Assembly (NCBI GenBank): GCA_039654915.1
Contig: CM077594.1
Coordinates: forward strand, 70,116,393-70,180,392
DNA length: 64,000 nucleotides
Source: Aquilaria yunnanensis
Lineage: Eukaryota; Streptophyta; Magnoliopsida; Malvales; Thymelaeaceae
Direction of reading: 5' to 3'
Part shown: positions 46,761 to 60,144 of the stretch, piece after piece
Position numbering within the stretch: the stretch's first letter is position 1
Layout of the letters: each line of letters starts with the position of its first letter
The notes under the pieces: generated by a model
Seen by the model: only the letters and a program-made list of their open reading frames with translations
What the model was told of the DNA's origin: nothing
The model's database searches: none
Position numbers and translations under genes: made by a program

Positions 46761-47394
46761 TTGGTGATTCGAAACACTAGAAAAAAAAATTTTTATACTC
46801 AAAATAAAAAATAGCAATACGAAATGATGAAAATATACATAAAATAATCTTCTAAAGATGAGACTAAATCAATCCAAGGGCCTTTAGAGTTAGCCAAAAC
46901 TTGATATTGCCATTGAGAGGATTAACTTGACCATACTGTAGATTGAAAAAACTGTAGTTAAGGGCAACTAGTGTTAGAGTGAGAGCCATTAAAGGTGAAC
47001 CTTTGATGTCATTTTATGAAAAGTCTATTTTCTTCTTATCCACATCCCTTGCTTTGAGTGTTAATATACTTGAGGTTGGAATCATTTGAGCCCTCATTTC
47101 TTTCTTGAAGTTTGGCACATTTCTTGAAGGTTCAAGTGCATGTGAGGGTGTGCCATGAGCCCCTAGAGCCCCAAGTGCATGTGAGGGTGTGCCTAAAAGC
47201 CCAATCTAAGCCTATCATGAGCTCATAACATGATCTTAAGTGTGCTATTAGATTTTTCATCATTTTTTTGTACATTCTGCATGTTTTTAGCATTAGACAT
47301 GATTCTATCACATGTCTTAAGGTTGCGCACGATTTACACATGGTTTGACATCTTTTGCATCTGTATGTTTCCAAGTTCAACTTGAACTTCTGTT
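46761..47394. repeat. Unassigned sequence with a 22-bp direct repeat
   Basis: Two identical 22-bp copies, starting CAAGTGCATGTGAGGGTGTG, lie at 47133-47154 and 47172-47193 (39-bp period). Otherwise I see no supported feature. Confidence 0.5.
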
Positions 47395-47791
47395 ATTCTT
47401 GTTAGTGTTGTGCCCAAAAGCCAATCATGAGATGATTGTATTTTTGCACATTGAGTCATGATATTTTAGTAAGGCATTAATCCAGCAATTATGTTTGTTG
47501 TTTTGTTTATGGGTAACTTAACAAACATAATTGTAACCCTAGAATAATGATATTCTTAAACAACCCTAGTTTAGTATTATTGTGGAGCGGGTTGCAATAA
47601 TACATAACGACTAGCATATGTGGAGACTAATATGAGATATGTAGTCTACATATGGGTACAAGTTGGAGAACTTGTGTACTGGACCGACCCACCATGAGAA
47701 CACTACATGGATCGTTATATGACTGTCATAAGTGATTCTCATAGTGATCATGGTATATGTAGTCTTTCGACCTAAGATCATCAAGGTTCCC

Positions 47792-50193
47792 TGTTATGAC
47801 CCTTCTTGAGGAAGGTAAAGAGTTTTGAATTAAGTTTAGAAGTTTAATTTAAGTTTACTTAGCAAGAATAAAGGAGTTTACCGAAGTTCACTAAGTTCCG
47901 ACAAGAATAAAGCTCTGAACTAAGTTCAGGGGCAAAATGGTAATTTTGCACCCTGAGTAGCCGGGACGAGTCCTGAGTGTTTTAAAATGAATTTTTAGAA
48001 CTTAACTCTTAACTATAACTCAAACTTGACAAATAGACAAGAATTGAATCAAGAACTGTTAAGTTACAAAGATGGGGGACCTAATTGCACTTAACTTGAA
48101 ACCTTGGTGATCTTGGTGTTAAGTGAGGGTTTAAGAAGGGAAAGAGGAGGAGAAGCTGCCATTAACACGTTCTTAAGCTTCCCTCACTCATTTCTCTCTC
48201 AAATTGAACTTGGAATCAAGTGATCTTGGTGTCAAGAGGTGCAATTAAGGGTGTATAAGCTTGGAGGATGCATTTTCAACCTTGAATTCATGTTTTTGAG
48301 GCTTGGAGAGCCGTTTTTCTCCATCCCCTATTTTTGAACGAGGTAAGAGTTGTGTTCTTGATTGAATTCTTGGTATTTGGTTGATTGGAAGCTTGGGTTT
48401 TGGTTAGGAGGCAAGAATTTGATGTTTAGAGCTTTGTTTTAGGTTTGGAATTGTGTAGAACTTTAGGAGCTTGTTTGAGGGAGGAGGGGCTTGATTCTTG
48501 CTTGGTTCTTGGAGTTAAGGTAAGGGAGTTGTGTTTTTAAGTTCATGGAATGCCATTAGCTTGGATTTGCTTGAGAAATTCGAGTGGTTTTAGCTAAGGC
48601 ATTGAGGAAACATTTTGGTGAATTATGGTGGACTAGCGGGATTGAGAGGAATTGTTTGATGTTATGATACATCATAGCTTAGCTTTTGATAGTTGGTTAT
48701 GTTCCTTGCAACATGTACTTTGGGTGTACGAAATTTGGTAGCTTTCTATGCATATTTGATATGTGTAATTGGTTGCCAAAGTTCATAGCAGTAAAACGCA
48801 CCAATTTTGCATTTCTGTAGATTGGTGACACGTCGCCAATTTCAGGTCGAAACCAGCGATGTGTCGCCAATCCAGTAAAACTGTCTCAGAACGTCGACAA
48901 CTGTGGCGACGCGTCGCAAAGACAGCATTTGACACCCGATTTTTTTTTCAGTATAACGTTTCGCTCGGGTGTCCGATTGAGGTGATTCAAGATTCCACTC
49001 GAAGCTAAGAGGGAGTAATATCACCTCAATGTTTTAAAAACACTTAAATTTTCCCAGTTTTAGATTTATATTAACTCAAAGTGGAGGCAAGTTTTTAAGG
49101 AAACTATGTTGCATTTGAACATAATTAGCTACCACTAGTTCAGGTGAGAGGTTTAGAACCCTCGTCAGCCTAGCCGTGCCATAGCCATGAGGCCACAAGG
49201 TGAAACCTTGTTCATCTAGTCTACATCAACGAGGCCCTGCGGCCTAGTCTACAAAGTCCCACCATAATTCCCCTGCAGAACAACTAGGTGAGAGGTTTTA
49301 TGATTGTTTGTGGCTTGCTAAGGTTCGCCCTTGGGCCTAGTGCCAGGTTGCTAAGTGGTTGCGCTTGGCCTGGTAAGGAGGACTACTTGAGGAGAGGTCT
49401 ACGGACCTGGTTATATGCATATATACTAGTACCCTCATGCTGTGTGAGCTCGCAGCCAGAGTCCTAGGTTTTTCTTGCAGGTACTTGGAAGACCCCTTAC
49501 TGAGAATTATTGAATTCTCACTCCCTGTTTGTTATGCAAAGCCTGGAGTAGCTAGACCGGATAATCGCTGAGGATTATCGCGGTAGTACCTTTTTGGTGT
49601 GTAAAGGTAAGGTAGTTGAGAAACCTTGAGTTTCTAGTTTGCCTAAGTGCTCAGTTGGTTTGTTGGTCAGGTAGCAGTACTAACTTGTTTCTTCCTTTGG
49701 CTGCAGAGTGTAGTAGCACTTGCCAGAGGATTTGTGAGACTCGCCACTGGGACGGGTGTCCAAAGTGGGAGCTAGGGTAAAGAGATCTCACCAAGTCTTG
49801 TATTTTGATACAGTACTTTCTTTTGCCTCCATAATCTATGTTATAAAGAGTCCTTGACTCAGGATTGTTCTTGGGTGGGAGCATTAGTTACTTCATTGTA
49901 TGAATGCTTTCACGAGTTGTTTATGTGTAGTTAACCACACAAATTGTTGATTTTGATATGCTTTGGCAGTTTGTATATATTTGTGTAGAAATTACTCGGC
50001 CGAGTTCTTGTTTTAATCTTTTATGGTTTTAATAAACCAAGTCAAAGCATAAGAGCATACATATTGCAGTTTTAGGTTAATCAACTAGTAGCATCGGATT
50101 TAATCCGCACACATACTCAGCTAGCCAATTACAATCCACCGTGAGACATACGCTCATAGGGTATCTCGGACAGGGGCACGGGGGATCGTGTCA
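47792..50193 (+). mobile_element. Solo LTR, family D (2402 bp), TSD TTCCC
   Basis: Begins TGTTATGACCC and ends GGATCGTGTCA, flanked by TTCCC at 47787-47791 and 50194-50198, inside the family C LTR. It contains a block of three palindromic CG-rich motifs (48822-48919). Confidence 0.92.
48822..48919. repeat. Three palindromic CG-rich motifs in a family D LTR
   Basis: Motifs at 48822-48839, 48855-48870 and 48904-48919 follow a TGGCGACGCGTCGCCAA-like consensus. The last contains the perfect palindrome GCGACGCGTCGC. Confidence 0.7.
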
Positions 50194-51222
50194 TTCCCTA
50201 CATGTGAGTCACATACTTTGATACTTTCCTTTGTTGCTCGTAATTGAGTGAACTTGAAGGAGGTCATTGGGCATGTCACATATCATGCGGAGGGATTTGT
50301 ATGATCAAGATGGGATTTGTCCCTCCTATGTAACGGGAGTGATATCTTCGGGCCCCTTGATAGAGTAAGACTTAGAAAAACGCATGGCCATGCTTGGATG
50401 AGTTGATATACGATATCAATGTCATCAGTTTAAGTTGGTCTACTCGGTAATCAAGAAACCAAAGATTGGGCTATACGAGAGTGACACATTCCATGTCTCG
50501 TGCTTAGTCTTGATATCTTGGACAAAGGGACAATGGCATATATCGCTGATGATCATAAAGGTTTAGTCGAATCATCGACAATCTTGTCACTTGGGTAGCA
50601 ATGTTGTGTTGCTAGACACCGCTCATTGCTTATGATCATAAATGTGATTTATGATCATTGACAACGTGGTAAGAGCCTATTTTGTCACACACATAGAGCT
50701 ATTTGGATCATTAGAGTGCATGGGCTAATAATTTGGGTTTTGGTTTCCCAATAATTTCATATTAATAATGGGCCCAATAGTTGAACCATTATTAAGCCCA
50801 AAATTAAAGCCTAATTGGATTAAGGCTTTGAAACCTATTAGGCCTGGAAGTTGAGTCTCACTATAAATACAACTTCTAGTGAGAAATTCACAGGTCTCCT
50901 TGCCCTAGCCTCCCAAAAGGACAGCCGCACTCTTCTCTTGCAACTCCTTGGAGGATGCAAGCTAGTACTGCGAGCGCAAGAAAAACGCATCTGCCAGGAC
51001 GTGGTGGAAGCGTGGTGATCCTGAGAGGCTCGTGTGGATACCATAGAGAGCCTGAACACGTCAACTGTTCAGGTTTTGTGATTTGACTCTACAGTTGAGT
51101 GAGAGATCTCAACCGAAAATTAGGTATGAAAATTTTTGAACACCCGGTTTACCCCGTTTCACTTGGATCCTGGAGGGTTTCGATTAAATTCCGCTGCCCT
51201 GTTTGGCTCCTGAAACCCATCA

Positions 51223-52318
51223 ATTCTTAGCTCAGGACTGCTATTTACTTAGGACTCGAGCATTTCGGCTCAAACAAACTTGGAGCCTTTAAAAACAATC
51301 CTTGAATGTACATTCAGGTTATGTTAGAAAAAATAGAAGTTGCTTTTGCAAACCCATCTATCTTTTGTTCTTACTAAACTTCTTACCACTTTAGTGCTTC
51401 TTCTTCTCCTTTCTTTACTCAATTTCTTTTTTTTTCTTCCTCATTCCTATATCCTTTATCTTTCTTAATCCTTCCTTACTCAATTTCTGAGACTTGGTTC
51501 AACCAAAGAGGCATTAAGGGTTCTATTTGGAGCTTGCACATATATTGGGTTATGAGGAGGCCGTCAAGTGCCATCGAAGCCCAAACTCCAAAGAGACAAT
51601 ATCAATATATCTTTTCTTATTATTCCATTAGAAATTTTCTTTGCTTTTGTTGTTTTATGTTCTCTTTCTCATTTTCACTTTGTATCTTTCCATATTTTTT
51701 GTCCTTATCTCTCCAACTCTCAAGTTTACCGATGTAAGTTGTTGTCTTCATATCTTTGTCCCAGGCATCCTAATTTGTGCAGTTGCTTTTGTGTCATGAT
51801 TGCATCTAAGAAAATCCAAGAAAATACTAAAAAGAGAGTTGTTTTAATTTCATTACAAGGTTATTCATTCAATTCCAATTTCGTTCCTTCTAAATTTGTT
51901 GCTAGAAATATTGATATCCTTCTTTCTTTCGCAGGAAAAAACCTATCTTGGAATCTTCATCTCAATGAATCTGGCAGGAAAAACTCAAGATAAGTTCTTC
52001 TCAACTTGTCTTCATCTTTTCTAGTGAAGGAACATTTTTTGAAAAATAAAATATCCTATTTCTGACAAAATCTTGTCTTTGTGTGTTTTAGCCTTCTTTT
52101 AGTCTATCTTGTTCTTTAAACTTTTATTGAAAAACATATCTTGTTTTCCTTCAAAATTCTATATTTTTCTTCCTATTTTCCTTATTTTTCAATGGTTTTA
52201 AGTGTTAAGTGCACTTTGAGTGAGTTGGTTAAGAACTTAAGAAAATAGTTGTAAAAGTGATTTTCACATACAAATTTGAGAGCAAGTGAGATAAAGAGCT
52301 TTGCCTTTAGGCAAATAT
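51223..52318. other. Probable leader region of the following gypsy element
   Basis: T-rich and pyrimidine-rich sequence with chance open frames (for example 51534-51993) that resemble no protein family. It leads up to the gag start at 52319. I could not identify an LTR end or primer site. Confidence 0.35.
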
Positions 52319-55300
52319 GGCTGATGGAGAGAGTAAACTGTTCATGGATACCATGTGTGCTGAATTTACAAGGTTAAAATCTAGAGTTGAGAAAGGTGAG
52401 CAGAAGGTGGCCGAGAGATTGTCTAAATAAGACAAGAAAATTGAGGAAACCCACTTTTGCTCCATACCAAAGAAAGGGATCCTAAGCTGAGGGCTTGATG
52501 GTGTGCCATGAAGGAAGCCTCCAACACCATCCTATTAGGGATATGAAACCAAAGAGGAGGCCTTTTTGGTCACAAGTTATCCTACAAAGAAGGCCATCAA
52601 GAGCAAGGTTAACAAAGACCTAAGCTTCAACAATGTCAAATTACAAATTCCTCCATTTAAAGGAAGGAGTAATCCTAAGGCATATTTATAATAAAGTTAA
52701 AGTGGATATGACTTTTGCATGCAAAACATACTTTGAGGATCTGAAGGTAAAATTGGCTACTTTGCAATTTCTTGACTACAATTTAGTTTGGTGGACATAT
52801 GTTACCACGTCACAAAAATGAGAGAATTACAAAGTTTGGCATAATGGTTAAAAAAGCCATTATATTGTGTAATTCTTATCATAGTAATTTAAGTTTGAGT
52901 GGTAAAGGGCATGATCAACACCTCCTTAAAATTGTTCTAAGATGGTAACTTGGCCTCCAAAAAAGCCTTAAGGATTGCTTGTTTGTCAAGCAACCTATGG
53001 ATTTTTTTGTAAGGTTTTGGAAGTTCGGGTACTTAATTACAAAACTCTTAAGAAAGAGCTTTGGTTAGTTATGGGAAGGACATGAATGGTAGTAAAGCGC
53101 TATTGGAGGAACAAATTGCTTATAGAAGACAAGTTTGGACAAAGGAAACACGAAAGGCATTAAGGACCTAAATGTCCTAGTGTAGGAATTAATATGTTCA
53201 AGCCTTTGACTTAAGTCAAACGGGTGCAATTGTAGAGTTATGCCATCATGGGGAGGTTGGCTATGGCTTGAAAAATGGTAAAAAATGTTGGCAAAATGTG
53301 GACCAATGAGTTTAAAAAAAAAAACCATGGTTAGTGAAAAGGAAAATGACATAAAGCATGATTAAGGCTAATAAGGCTGTTTAGTGCCTTAAAGCCAATT
53401 CAACAAGCCAAACTCAATTTTTTTTCCTTCATGCTCAACCCAACCAGCTATCTCCCACCTCCACACTTCCTCCGTACCTCCTCTATAGCCACCATACCTC
53501 CAAGCTTGCAATTAGTTGCATTTGAAAGCAAGAAAGAACAATTGGAAGCATACTAGTGCCATTACTTTGGTATAGCAAGATTCAAGCTTCAATTTTGGCA
53601 TACCCACAAGGTAAGGAGTTCTCTTGCTCTCATGGAATATTTACTGTATTTCCAAGCATCCATAGAGCTAGGGCTAGGCTTGCAAGAGAGCCGTGAGCTT
53701 GATGAACCAAGCTTAGTGAGGGGAGTGCACTTAGTGAAGGTTTTGTGACCTAGTGTGAAGTGCATAGTGATGGCAGCGAATTTAAGGGTTTCCAGAGCCC
53801 AAAATTAGTACTAACTAGTGTTAAAACTCTCCTAAGGCCAAGCTTATGCTTGAGGAGGGCTGCCATAGTGATCTACTTATGTGTATTACATTTTTCATGG
53901 ACTAACCAATGAATGTTGTTGCTGCCGCATTACATATGTTTGGTGTTTGTGAATGATTGCTGCATTTGGTTGCTATATATTAGGTATATGAATTGTGTTT
54001 TCTTGTGTTTTAGAGTCTTTGGATGCAGGTGATTACTAAAGGTTACATTACCTTAGTGTTAAAATGTTCTCCTTACAAATTTTCTCCATGTAACTTACCT
54101 CCCATCAAATCTGCCCATTCCAGGTCCAGCAGAAAGATGACATTCAAACTGAACTTTTTTGTTTGATTTTTGATCTAAAATTTTAGGTACATGAACTTCC
54201 ATGTGTCTAGTTGTGATCTGAAAATTTTGGTAATTTTAGGAGCACGTATGATATTTTTAGTGATGGTGCATATTGTGTTACATAGCTGCTGTCCTGCATC
54301 CTGTTTCTGGAGTGCATTGTGTCTAAAGAATCTCCTGTGACTTGGGTGCGTGTCTTTAGCTGATTCAAGGCCATAATGTAGTGAATGGATACATCTGCAT
54401 GTAAGACATGTAAAGTTTCGACAATGTATGTGAACATTTGAAGGCTAAATGGCTGTGTATGTTGAGCTATGCACAAGCTGTCTAAGTGTGAATGATAGGC
54501 TACTTGTTTGTAAATTCTGTTTTGGCCACTTAAAGTTGCTAGAGGCAAGATCATGTAATTCGTATGTGTATTAGACATGTAAAGGATAGTCTTGGAGGGC
54601 TTTCCCCTTGTGAATAAAGTGTTTGCACACTTATGAAATTTTGTATGGGCATAATGGTCATAAAGTGGACAGAATTTTGACCCTGCACTCAAAGTTCTAT
54701 ATCTCCCTGTTTAAAATGAATCTTGGTATGAATTTTTTACCACACCTATAGAATATCTATAGGTTTAACTGGTCTTTATAATTTATGCATTTGGAGCCCT
54801 GTAGCTAAAGTTATGATGTTGCAAATTTAGCTGATTTGTTGTTCTTCTGGTCAGAATTTTGTAACCAACTTAAAAAATGAATAACTTGGCCCATAGGTTG
54901 GCTATTGATGTGAAACCAAATTCCGTGGCTTGGTATAAGTCTCTACTTGATAATGAAGTGAATAAAATAGATGGTGGAATCTTAACGAAGAAGCCAAAAG
55001 AAGACCATACAAACCTGTAATGACCTAATGTCTATCATGAAGAAGAGGCTTGTTCCAAGATACTACTATATAGAGCTTTCCAAAGATTGTCCAAAGGATT
55101 AAGGTTTGTGGAGGACTACTTCAAGGAATTGGAGACAACCTTGATTCAAGCCAACATAAATGAGGATAAAAAAGCAATAATGGCCAACTTTTTGTATGGT
55201 TTAAATCTTGAAATAACTAACATTGCCAAGTTACACCCTTATGTAGAGATAGAGAACACAGTTCACATGGCCACAAAGGGGATAACAATTGTTAAGTTCC

Positions 55301-57600
55301 AACCTAGAAATAATGTGAATTAAAGACAAGGATGGGTCAATGAGCCAAGGAGAAAGGAGCATAGAAGGGATGAGTGCAAGGCCAAACCCAAGGCACCACT
55401 TAAAGGACACTTGCCACAAAACAAGGGAGGTAATCTGACACCTAAGCCTAATTTGAGGTAATATGACTTGAAGTGTTCTAAGTGTAGAGGCAAGAAACAT
55501 ATTGTTGCTGATTGTGTCAACAAAAGAGCCATGAACTTGAATGAGAATGAGGAGGTTGTCAAGGATGAAGTGAATGAGGAAGGCAAATTTCACTATTCAA
55601 GTATGTCACCATCGAAAGATATCGTGGAAACATAAGCAAGAGAAAGCACTTGTAGCAATGAGCGTCTTGAATGTGCAAATCAATGAGCAAGAGGATAAAA
55701 GGGAAAAAAATCTTTTTTACAAAGTACAGGATGGTGGATAAGGTATGTAGTCTTAAAATTGATTATGGAAATTGTACTATTGTTACTAGTACTACATTGG
55801 TTGAAAGGTTACAGCTTCTTGCAACTAAGCATCCTAGACCATACCATTCTTAATGGCGTAATAATGATGATGAGATTAAGGTAACAAGGCAAGTTTTGGT
55901 GTCTTTCAAGATTTAGAGGTATGAAGATGAAGTACTTTGTGATGTTGAAATTATGGAGGCTAGTCACGTTCTTTTGTGTTGTCATGGCAATATGATAGGA
56001 GTGTTACCCATGATGGATTCAAGAATAGGTACTTTTTTGTGTTCAAGGACAAGACAACTCACATTGGTACCAATTACTCCACAACAAGTTATGAAGGACC
56101 AAAGGAGGATTCATGTTGAGGCTGATAGGAAGAAAATTAAGAGGAAAATTAAGAAAAAGCCAAGAGCAAGAAAGGAAAGCTAAGAGAAAATTAAAGAGAC
56201 ACGAGAAGAGTGGCTCTGAGATGGAAGTTAAGAGAAAAGTAAGCTTGAGGGAAGATTTTGAAAGGAAAGGCAAAATAAGAAAAGAGAGTTTCTTGATTAA
56301 AATAAGTAATATAAGAAAGGCCCTAGGAGCACAAAGGCCAGTGCTCCTTTAATTTTTCAAAGACTTTTTCCTTAGCTCTCGTGACTTAACTAACAATTTT
56401 CCTAAAGTTGTTATGTCTTTGCGATAAGAGTATGAAGATATATTTCATGAAGAGCTTAATGGATTGCCATCTCTAAGAGGAATTAAGTGCAAAATGATCT
56501 TAGTCCTAGAGTTCTCATTCCAAACAATGCCACATATAAGAAAAATCATGAGGTGACAAAGAAGATATAAGGGTAAGTGAAGGAGTTTCTGACCAAAGGC
56601 TTTGTGAGGGAGAGCTTAAGTCCTTATGCTATGTCTATGATCTTGGTGCCTTAAGAAGATCAGACTTGGAAGATATGCATGGATTGTAGGTCAGTCAGCA
56701 ACATCACTGCATAGTACAGACACTTCATTCCTAGGTTTGATAATATTCTTGATGAGTTATTTGGTTGTAATATCTTCTCTGAAGTTGATTTGAATGGTTA
56801 TCATCAAATTTGAATAAGGGAGGGTGATGAATGAGAAACTACTTTCAAAACCAAGTTTGGTTTCTATGAATGGTTGGTGATGCCATTTGGTTTGACAAAT
56901 CCTCCTAGCACTTTTATGAGGTTGATTAATCATGTTTTATGTGACTTTATTGGGAAATTTGTGATGGATTATTTTGATGATATCTTGGTTTATAGTCAAC
57001 ATCTGGAAGAACATGTAGAGCACCTTAGACTAGTGTTGGAGACAATAAGAGCACAAAAGTTGTATACAAATATTGGGAGTGTTCTTTTCGCACCAATTGT
57101 GTCATTTTTCTCAGTTTTGTTGTGAGTTCTCAAGAAGTTGAAGTTTACCAAAAAATGGCAAAGGCCATAAAAGAATGGATGACTCATAAGACTGTTTATG
57201 AGATACGGTCTTTTCGTGGACTTACTAGCTTTTATAGAAAGCTTGTAAAAGATTTCTCTAGCATTGTAGCACCCTTAACTAAAATTGTTAACAAAAATGT
57301 TGGTTTTAAATAAGGAAAGGCTCAAGAGGATGCATTCTTGCTTTTAAAGGAAAAATTGAGCAATGCACTTGTTTTAACTTTGCTTGATTTTTCAAAGAAT
57401 TTTGAGATTGAATGTCATGCTTTTGGAATTGGTATAGGGGCTATTTTGAAGGAGGGTAGCACCATAGCATATTTTAGTGAAAAGTTGAGTGGAGCAGCTT
57501 CAAACTACCTAACCTATGACAAAGAGATGTATGCTTTGGTGAATGATCAACTTAATTTTAATGTTAATTTTTATACATATTTTAAGTTATTTTTATTCTA
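52319..57600 (+). pseudogene. Decayed Ty3/gypsy gag-pol, split by a chromovirus LTR
   Basis: Gag begins MADGESKLFMDTMCAEF (52319) and runs to LATLQFLDYNLVWW (52790). It resumes after the LTR insertion with MSIMKKRLVPRYYYIEL-like sequence (about 55030-55090) and GLRFVEDYFKELETTLIQ. Then come a zinc knuckle (CSKCRGKKHIVADC near 55480), protease region (55730-56110) and RT (about 56580-57120) with [12 protein letters not shown] and the intact catalytic site YFDDILVYS. RNase H (57338-57550) ends abruptly, and no integrase remains. Stops and frameshifts are frequent. The clade within Ty3/gypsy is uncertain. Confidence 0.82.
52800..54973 (+). repeat. Long-form chromovirus LTR, 3' truncated
   Basis: Starts TGTTACCACGTCAC and follows the long-form LTR at 37916-42759, including the extra 1.4-kb block, without the family D insert. 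It stops near AATAAAATAG, about 300 bp before the usual LTR end, and passes directly into gypsy gag sequence. Confidence 0.8.
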
Positions 57601-60144
57601 ATTAAGTGGTTTATTACTCTTGTTTAGTTTTTATTTCTATTTAGGTTAAGGAGCTTGTAAAAGAGTTGACTAGGTGTTTGGGGAGTAAAGTGACTAAATC
57701 AAAAGAAATTGAAGAAAAAGAGATGCAACTTTTATTTAAATCCCGAGGATTTAGGAGTAGCAATATGTGGTAGATAAAAAGGAAGAGAATGCTGGATAGA
57801 ATGCACAAGGAGGGATGAGTTGGAATAGACGGAATCACGCGCAGAAGATGAAATGGTGAAACATGAGGGAAAAGATGAACTGAGATAAACAAAAAAGCCC
57901 AAATTCTTTTTGCTTTTATTCATCCATCATTTTTTTTTCTTTTAGTCATTTTGGAGTAAAATCCAAGACCGATTCAAATTTGTGAGTTTGCTTTACTTGC
58001 TTGAAATATGTGTGGTTGTTGCTTAGGAGTAATGATTATTATTGTTGAATCTAGCATGATAGGCTAAATTTCTATATTGAGATTAGAGATGTAGCCTAGT
58101 TTACTTATTTCAATTGATTTATTTGTGTTGCATTTTAGTTTGTTTCCCTTGCAATAATGAGTATTATCTATACATGATTGTAATGACCCAAGTCTAAAAT
58201 TGGCCAACAGAAGACCTGGCACTCCATATGAGCTATCTAGTATACTCGTGGATCACAACAAACCTAATCTATAGCACTACTAACAATGTCGATATGTCTA
58301 ACCTCTCTTTACTTAAATAAACATGTGAACTCACAAGCAAGTGCACTTATCACCAAGTATAGCAGTGGCAAGTACTAAAATCATTTTTCCCAATAAACGA
58401 AGGTTGTCTACCGTACCAAAAATCTAAAGAAAGCTAAGAAAGAATAATCCATAGTTGAATTTCTTCTTCTTCAAGAAATCTTCGATTCGGTGCTCATAAA
58501 AGAATGTTGATCATTAGAAATACCTCAAGCAGCCCATCTCCATGAAAAACTCTCTTTTTCTCTGTCTTCTTCCGTGTCTCCCTTTTGTTCTCTCTCTTTT
58601 TTATTCTCTCTAAAATAACCCGAAAAACCCTAAAATTTAGGTAAACACTGGCTGCTACACGATCATATAAGAGGCCGTGTTGCCCCTTTGGAACTTCGGC
58701 GTGTAAGTTCTTAAATTTTGCTAAAACTTGCAATTCAACTCCAAAACTTTATCAAAATCCTTCCTAACTCTCATGAAGCTGAGGTGTGACTTGAAAATAA
58801 AATATAAGCCAATTAAGCACCATATCCTAACAAAACATATCAAAAGACAAGCAAATATAATGGAAAAACATAGAAAACATGACTAAAAAAAAGCATATCA
58901 TACTTTTCCTCCATTCTTGAACTTATGCTGGCCGTCAAGCAAAAACCAAGAGAAAAAGATGAAATTTTCTTAAAATCTTAAAAACAATAAGATCGTAGGG
59001 TCATCTCCTAGAGCGCAAAGACATAGAGAATTGAGACTCTAATTATCTAGAAAAATTAACAAGACTACCAAACATGTAACTCCTTCTATCTAGGACTTAG
59101 AAAACAAAATAATTTTGATGGGAATAATTCATTCTCAAGCTAGCAACCCAAATGTCTCAAAACCAAAAGGAATAACATCAAATTTTCATGCAACGTAGAA
59201 AGTAGAAACTACATGAAGCCAGAGCTCGCTATGCACAACCATTCAAACCACAAAACATGGATTGGGTGACTAATTCACTTGTTCAATTTGTTGGTGTTCT
59301 TTTTCTCTTTGTTTTTCAAGCAAAATTTGTCATGTGTAAAAACCTTTTATAGCAAATGAACACCACAGGAGCTCTATCTATACCCAAGCTAATTATCATC
59401 ACAATCCAAGATGACCTTTTGATCATACTCATACTTTTAGTGTCCTTTTGAGCTGTGATCAACTCTTACTTTAGGAGAAGACCTTAACCTACTTCAACAC
59501 TAAAATCAGTGAAACAGCGTATGTTCATACTTTACTTTACTTTACTTTACAACAATCAACCACAAATCCTTCAACCAAAGTTTCCACAAACCAACATAAA
59601 AACTCGAAACTTAGCATGCTCTGAATAGTATACTAAACAGAAAAATTTGATGCAAAAATAGATTCTCGAGACCATCTCCCACTAGCTTGCTAATGAATAA
59701 CAAAAACATTTTAAAAAATAGATTAAGTACTAGAGGTGAAAGATTAGGAACCAGTTACTTAGTCATAAAGTTAAGAACTCAAGATATTAGATTAACATCC
59801 ACTCTAATAAGCACATGCTCAATAAAATTATTTAAAAACAAATAAGCTCCAAAAAGTTAAAAATTTTCAAAAAAATTAATAAAAATAAAAATTCAGGATA
59901 ATCATAATAAATAAAGGCTGAAAATAAAACCCACTCCCCCACACTTAAATTTTAAATTGCCCTCAATATACTAGCATGGAAAATAATGTGAAAAATAATG
60001 AGTGAAAAAAACCGATACTGCCCTGGAAAAGAAAAATGAATTCCTTGGCTCACAAGTTGGCGTTCCAAAAAGTAGTTCAATAAAGACTGTTGAATCAAGC
60101 TTCCAATTGAAAATTTGAAGACTTCAAAAGAAAATAGAGAACAT
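57601..60144. other. AT-rich noncoding region
   Basis: No supported gene. It may contain the 3' end of the preceding element; a TCCCCCACACTTAAATT stretch (59935) is reminiscent of a retrotransposon purine tract in antisense. A (TTTAC)n microsatellite lies at 59529-59550. Confidence 0.4.

Larger units (their letters stand above)
47400..51222 (+). mobile_element. Solo LTR, family C, TSD ATTCT, split by a family D solo LTR
   Basis: Starts TGTTAGTGTTG and ends GAAACCCATCA. ATTCT flanks it at 47395-47399 and 51223-51227. Removing the family D insert (2402 bp plus one TSD) leaves about 1416 bp, the family length. It is opposite in orientation to the copies at 16233 and 28712. Confidence 0.92.

Noticed and set aside
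51534..51993. Possible small host protein
   Set aside because: Pyrimidine-rich low-complexity translation in a retrotransposon leader, with no start context or homology.
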